Assembly (NCBI GenBank): GCA_004296145.1
Contig: SEBM01000299.1
Location: 1-7,452 of the forward strand
Length of the DNA stretch: 7,452 nt
Reading direction: 5' to 3'
DNA from: Flavobacterium sp.
Lineage (GTDB): Bacteria; Bacteroidota; Bacteroidia; Flavobacteriales; Flavobacteriaceae
Each line of letters opens with the position of its first letter. Position 1 is the first letter of the stretch. Below are positions 5,299 to 7,452 of the stretch, one piece after another. The translations under genes and the position numbers were made by a program. Under the pieces are notes generated by a model, which did not search any database, was not told where the DNA came from, and worked only from the letters and a program-made list of their open reading frames with translations.

Positions 5299-6591
5299 AT
5301 GGCTTTCAAAGTAAAAGACATTTCTCTAGCGGCTTGGGGAAGAAAAGAAATTGAATTGGCTGAAGCTGAAATGCCAGGTTTAATGGCACTTCGTGCTGAA
5401 TACAAAGACGAACAGCCTCTTAAAGGTGCTCGTATTGCAGGATGTCTTCACATGACTATCCAGACTGCAGTTTTGATCGAAACTTTAATTGCTCTTGGTG
5501 CAGAAGTTACCTGGTCTTCTTGTAACATTTTCTCTACTCAGGATCAGGCTGCTGCTGCAATTGCTGCTGCAGGAATTCAGGTTTATGCTTGGAAAGGTCT
5601 TGACGAAGCTTCATTTGACTGGTGTATTGAGCAAACTTTATTCTTTGGTGAAGACAGAAAACCATTGAACATGATTCTTGATGATGGTGGAGATTTAACT
5701 AACATGGTTATCGATCGTTTCCCAGAATTGGTTCCTGGAATTAAAGGTCTTTCTGAAGAAACTACAACTGGTGTTCACAGACTTTACGAAAGAGTAAAAG
5801 CCGGAACCCTTCCAATGCCTGCAATCAACATCAACGATTCTGTTACTAAATCTAAATTTGATAACAAATACGGTTGTAAAGAATCTGCTGTAGATGCTGT
5901 ACGTCGTGCAACTGACTTAATGTTAGCTGGAAAAAGAGTTATCGTTTGCGGATACGGTGATGTTGGAAAAGGAACTGCTGCTTCTTTCAGAGGTGCTGGT
6001 TCTATTGTAACAGTTACTGAAATCGATCCAATTTGTGCTTTACAAGCTGCAATGGACGGTTATGAAGTTAAAAAATTAAATACTGTAATTGCTAATGCTG
6101 ATATCATCATTACCACTACAGGAAATAAAGATATCGTTCTTGGAGAGCACTTCGAGCAAATGAAAGACAAAACTGTTGTTTGTAACATCGGACACTTTGA
6201 TAACGAAATCGACATGGCTTGGTTGAACAAAAACCACGGTGCGTCTAAAATCGAAATCAAACCACAAGTTGACAAATACAACATCGCTGGAAAAGATATC
6301 ATCATCCTTGCAGAAGGTCGTTTAGTAAACCTTGGTTGTGCTACAGGTCACCCAAGTTTTGTAATGAGTAACTCATTTACAAACCAGACTTTAGCTCAAA
6401 TCGAATTATGGAACAACAGTGCTGCTTACAACAATGACGTTTACATGTTACCAAAACATTTAGATGAAAAAGTGGCTGCTCTTCACTTAGCAAAATTAGG
6501 TGTTGAACTTGAAGTTCTACGTGACGACCAAGCTGCTTATATTGGTGTTGAAGTTCAAGGTCCATTCAAACCAGAATACTACAGATACTAA
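5299..6591 (+). CDS. ahcY: Adenosylhomocysteinase (S-adenosylhomocysteine hydrolase)
   Basis: This cytoplasmic, NAD-dependent enzyme splits S-adenosylhomocysteine into adenosine and homocysteine, removing the inhibitor formed by methyltransferases and returning homocysteine to the methionine cycle. Numbered from the ATG at 5299 (430 residues), the substrate domain shows DDGGDLTN (128-135), SEETTTGV, NDSVTK (179-184), FDNKYGC with D188 and N189, and C193. These match Lys186, Asp190, Asn191 and Cys195 of the human enzyme with an offset of two. The NAD site is GYGDVGKG (218-225). The C-terminus KPEYYRY keeps the lysine and tyrosine that reach into the NAD site of the partner subunit. Length equals the human form, so the roughly 40-residue insert of many bacterial enzymes is absent. 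A TTG at 5293 could add two residues, but ATG is preferred. The start looks several residues shorter than relatives I remember. A terminator follows. Confidence 0.97.
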   Translation: MAFKVKDISLAAWGRKEIELAEAEMPGLMALRAEYKDEQPLKGARIAGCLHMTIQTAVLIETLIALGAEVTWSSCNIFSTQDQAAAAIAAAGIQVYAWKGLDEASFDWCIEQTLFFGEDRKPLNMILDDGGDLTNMVIDRFPELVPGIKGLSEETTTGVHRLYERVKAGTLPMPAININDSVTKSKFDNKYGCKESAVDAVRRATDLMLAGKRVIVCGYGDVGKGTAASFRGAGSIVTVTEIDPICALQAAMDGYEVKKLNTVIANADIIITTTGNKDIVLGEHFEQMKDKTVVCNIGHFDNEIDMAWLNKNHGASKIEIKPQVDKYNIAGKDIIILAEGRLVNLGCATGHPSFVMSNSFTNQTLAQIELWNNSAAYNNDVYMLPKHLDEKVAALHLAKLGVELEVLRDDQAAYIGVEVQGPFKPEYYRY

Positions 6592-6597
6592 ATTTAA

Positions 6598-6728
6598 TTT
6601 TAGATTGAAGATTTCTGATTTTAGATTTCTTTAAATTATATCAAACCCGACAGGTTTTAAAAACCTGTCGGGTTTCTTTTTTTTAAATCTAAAATCTATC
6701 CCGAGGCTTCGGGACAGAAATCTAAAAT
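6598..6728. repeat. Nested TAGATTT inverted repeats flanking the ahcY terminator
   Basis: ATTTTAGATTTCT (6618-6630) pairs exactly with 6716-6728, and GATTTTAGATTT (6617-6628) also pairs with AAATCTAAAATC (6685-6696), so two alternative outer stems surround the terminator. A further TTTTAGATTG lies at 6598-6607. Inside is a small hairpin, TCCCGA-GGCT-TCGGGA (6699-6714). This looks like repeat-derived spacer DNA and has no coding signal. Confidence 0.6.
6643..6684 (+). terminator. Intrinsic terminator of ahcY
   Basis: AAACCCGACAGGTTTT (6643-6658) and its exact reverse complement (6660-6675) form a GC-rich stem. After one C comes a run of eight T (6677-6684) on the plus strand. The stem starts 51 bases after the ahcY stop. 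The minus strand lacks a matching T-run, so it works in one direction. Confidence 0.93.
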
Positions 6729-6730
6729 AA

Positions 6731-6847
6731 TTTGGGCGTGCCACTATTTTAAAAAAGGCCCAAATATACTTTGCGTACATTGGGCCTTTCTCAAAATACT
6801 GTCGGGCTATCCGGGCTACTTCGGTAGCTTCCTCCTATCCCTCACGC
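6731..6847. other. Structured non-coding element (multi-hairpin, UUCG tetraloop)
   Basis: The element is closed by GCGTG (6736-6740) pairing with CACGC (6843-6847). Inside are two hairpins. The first pairs AAAGGCCCAA (6754-6763) with TTGGGCCTTT (6780-6789) and has a further TAC/GTA stem at its tip. The second is GCTAC-TTCG-GTAGC (6815-6828), a C(UUCG)G tetraloop, among the most stable RNA loops. Read on the minus strand, the first hairpin is followed by TTTTTT and would act as a terminator. The strings TTTGGGCGTG and TATCCCTCACGC resemble ends of a repeat I have seen in many Bacteroidota spacers (unverified). Strand and function are unknown; a small RNA or a structured mobile repeat both fit. 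Confidence 0.6.
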
Positions 6848-6909
6848 TTACGTAAAATCAAACCAAACAAATTAATCTGATATTTTAGACGATTTTTAAA
6901 AATTAAGGA

Positions 6910-6917
6910 TAAATTTG
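6910..6917 (+). promoter_or_regulatory. Putative -7 promoter element of the exported coiled-coil gene
   Basis: TAAATTTG matches the Bacteroidota -7 consensus and ends 29 bases before the ATG at 6947, leaving a leader of about 25 bases. The sequence between the structured element and this motif (6848-6909) shows nothing else. Confidence 0.5.
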
Positions 6918-6946
6918 AACTAGTACCACCAATACCTAAATCAATT

Positions 6947-7452
6947 ATGAAAACACGCCTGCTTGTATTCCTATTAATGCTTTTACCAATTCTTATCAAT
7001 GCACAATCAAGTATGCAAAGACAAATGCAAACTTCAAATGCCATGTTTGCACAGCAAAACCGAATGTTTATGCAGCAACAGCAACAACAGCGTGATATGG
7101 CCAGACTGCATAATAATGTTCAATCAACAGAAAGCAGATTGGAGAAAGAAGAACGAAAGCAAAAAAAATTAGAACAAAAATCAAAAGAAAAAGAAGCTGA
7201 TTTAAAAACAAAACAAGATCAGCTGGCAGCTTTTGAAAATGAAAACAGCAATAATCCCGATCATCAAAAGAATATAGAGAAATCGAAAAAGCAAATTGCA
7301 AAATTTGAAGAAAAACTAAACAAAACTAAATCAGATATTGAGTCCAGCTCAAAAAAAATTGAAGATTTTAAAAAAGAGATTGAATCTACTAAATTAAAAA
7401 GAGAAGAATTGTCCAAAAAACACGAAGAGGAAAAAAGGATTCAGGAAAAAGA
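6947..7452 (+). CDS. Exported glutamine-rich coiled-coil protein, function unknown (partial, continues past right edge)
   Basis: The frame is open from the ATG at 6947 to the window end, 168 codons plus two bases. Residues 1-19 (MKTRLLVFLLMLLPILINA) form a classic signal peptide with probable cleavage after Ala19, so the product leaves the cytoplasm. Residues 20-58 are rich in Gln, Met and Asn, with six glutamines in a row at 43-48. From about 59 onward the sequence is almost entirely Lys, Glu, Gln, Ser and Leu/Ile in heptad-like order, a long coiled coil, interrupted by a short NENSNNPD stretch. No catalytic motif or named domain is visible in this part. A periplasmic or surface-anchored structural or scaffolding role is possible, and the unseen C-terminus may hold the defining domain. 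The start is supported by the signal peptide and a promoter motif 29 bases upstream. Confidence 0.85.
   Translation, partial: MKTRLLVFLLMLLPILINAQSSMQRQMQTSNAMFAQQNRMFMQQQQQQRDMARLHNNVQSTESRLEKEERKQKKLEQKSKEKEADLKTKQDQLAAFENENSNNPDHQKNIEKSKKQIAKFEEKLNKTKSDIESSSKKIEDFKKEIESTKLKREELSKKHEEEKRIQEK

Noticed and set aside
6060..6565. Minus-strand frames inside ahcY
   Set aside because: They are antisense shadows of a highly conserved gene.
6835..7301. Minus-strand frames over the structured element and the exported protein
   Set aside because: The plus-strand gene has a signal peptide, promoter motif and coherent coiled coil; the antisense frames only reflect its repetitive codons.

Overview
The window is AT-rich DNA with short intergenic spacers. 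Its protein families, an adenosylhomocysteinase ending in KPEYYRY, a bacterial GGGP-synthase homologue and DUF4301, point to a Bacteroidota chromosome, most likely Flavobacterium or a close relative. The promoter motif TAnnTTTG, the known Bacteroidota -7 element, recurs ahead of several genes and supports this. I see no prophage, insertion sequence, CRISPR array, tRNA or rRNA; this is an ordinary chromosomal region with several non-coding elements between the genes.

Positions 1-2221 (minus strand) hold a compact three-gene run: a GGGP-synthase-like prenyl transferase, the vitamin-type transporter PnuC, and a gene that leaves the left edge. That last gene overlaps pnuC by 37 bases. It reads without a stop from a NadR-type ribosylnicotinamide kinase domain into a DUF4301 domain. 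PnuC importing nicotinamide riboside and the kinase domain phosphorylating it would form an NAD salvage unit; what DUF4301 adds is unknown.

Positions 2222-3679 (plus strand) hold a Crp/Fnr-family regulator and then a two-gene unit: a small three-helix membrane protein coupled through an ATGA overlap to a group III truncated haemoglobin. Between the regulator and this unit lies a perfect palindrome, TTTTATGA-N6-TCATAAAA, centred about 40 bases upstream of the predicted transcription start. This is where a Crp/Fnr protein would sit to activate, so the regulator probably controls the globin unit.

Positions 3680-5018 start with a 31-bp perfect inverted repeat between convergent genes. Two minus-strand genes follow: a DUF1761 membrane protein and a 4'-phosphopantetheinyl transferase.

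Positions 5019-7452 start with a divergent spacer carrying ATATAAG repeats and a 17-bp hairpin. Next comes adenosylhomocysteinase (ahcY) of the methyl cycle, whose promoter motif is so close to the ATG that its mRNA may be leaderless. After ahcY come a strong terminator, a small hairpin, and a roughly 117-base element that folds on paper into a closed multi-hairpin structure with a C(UUCG)G tetraloop. The window ends inside a gene for an exported, glutamine-rich coiled-coil protein.
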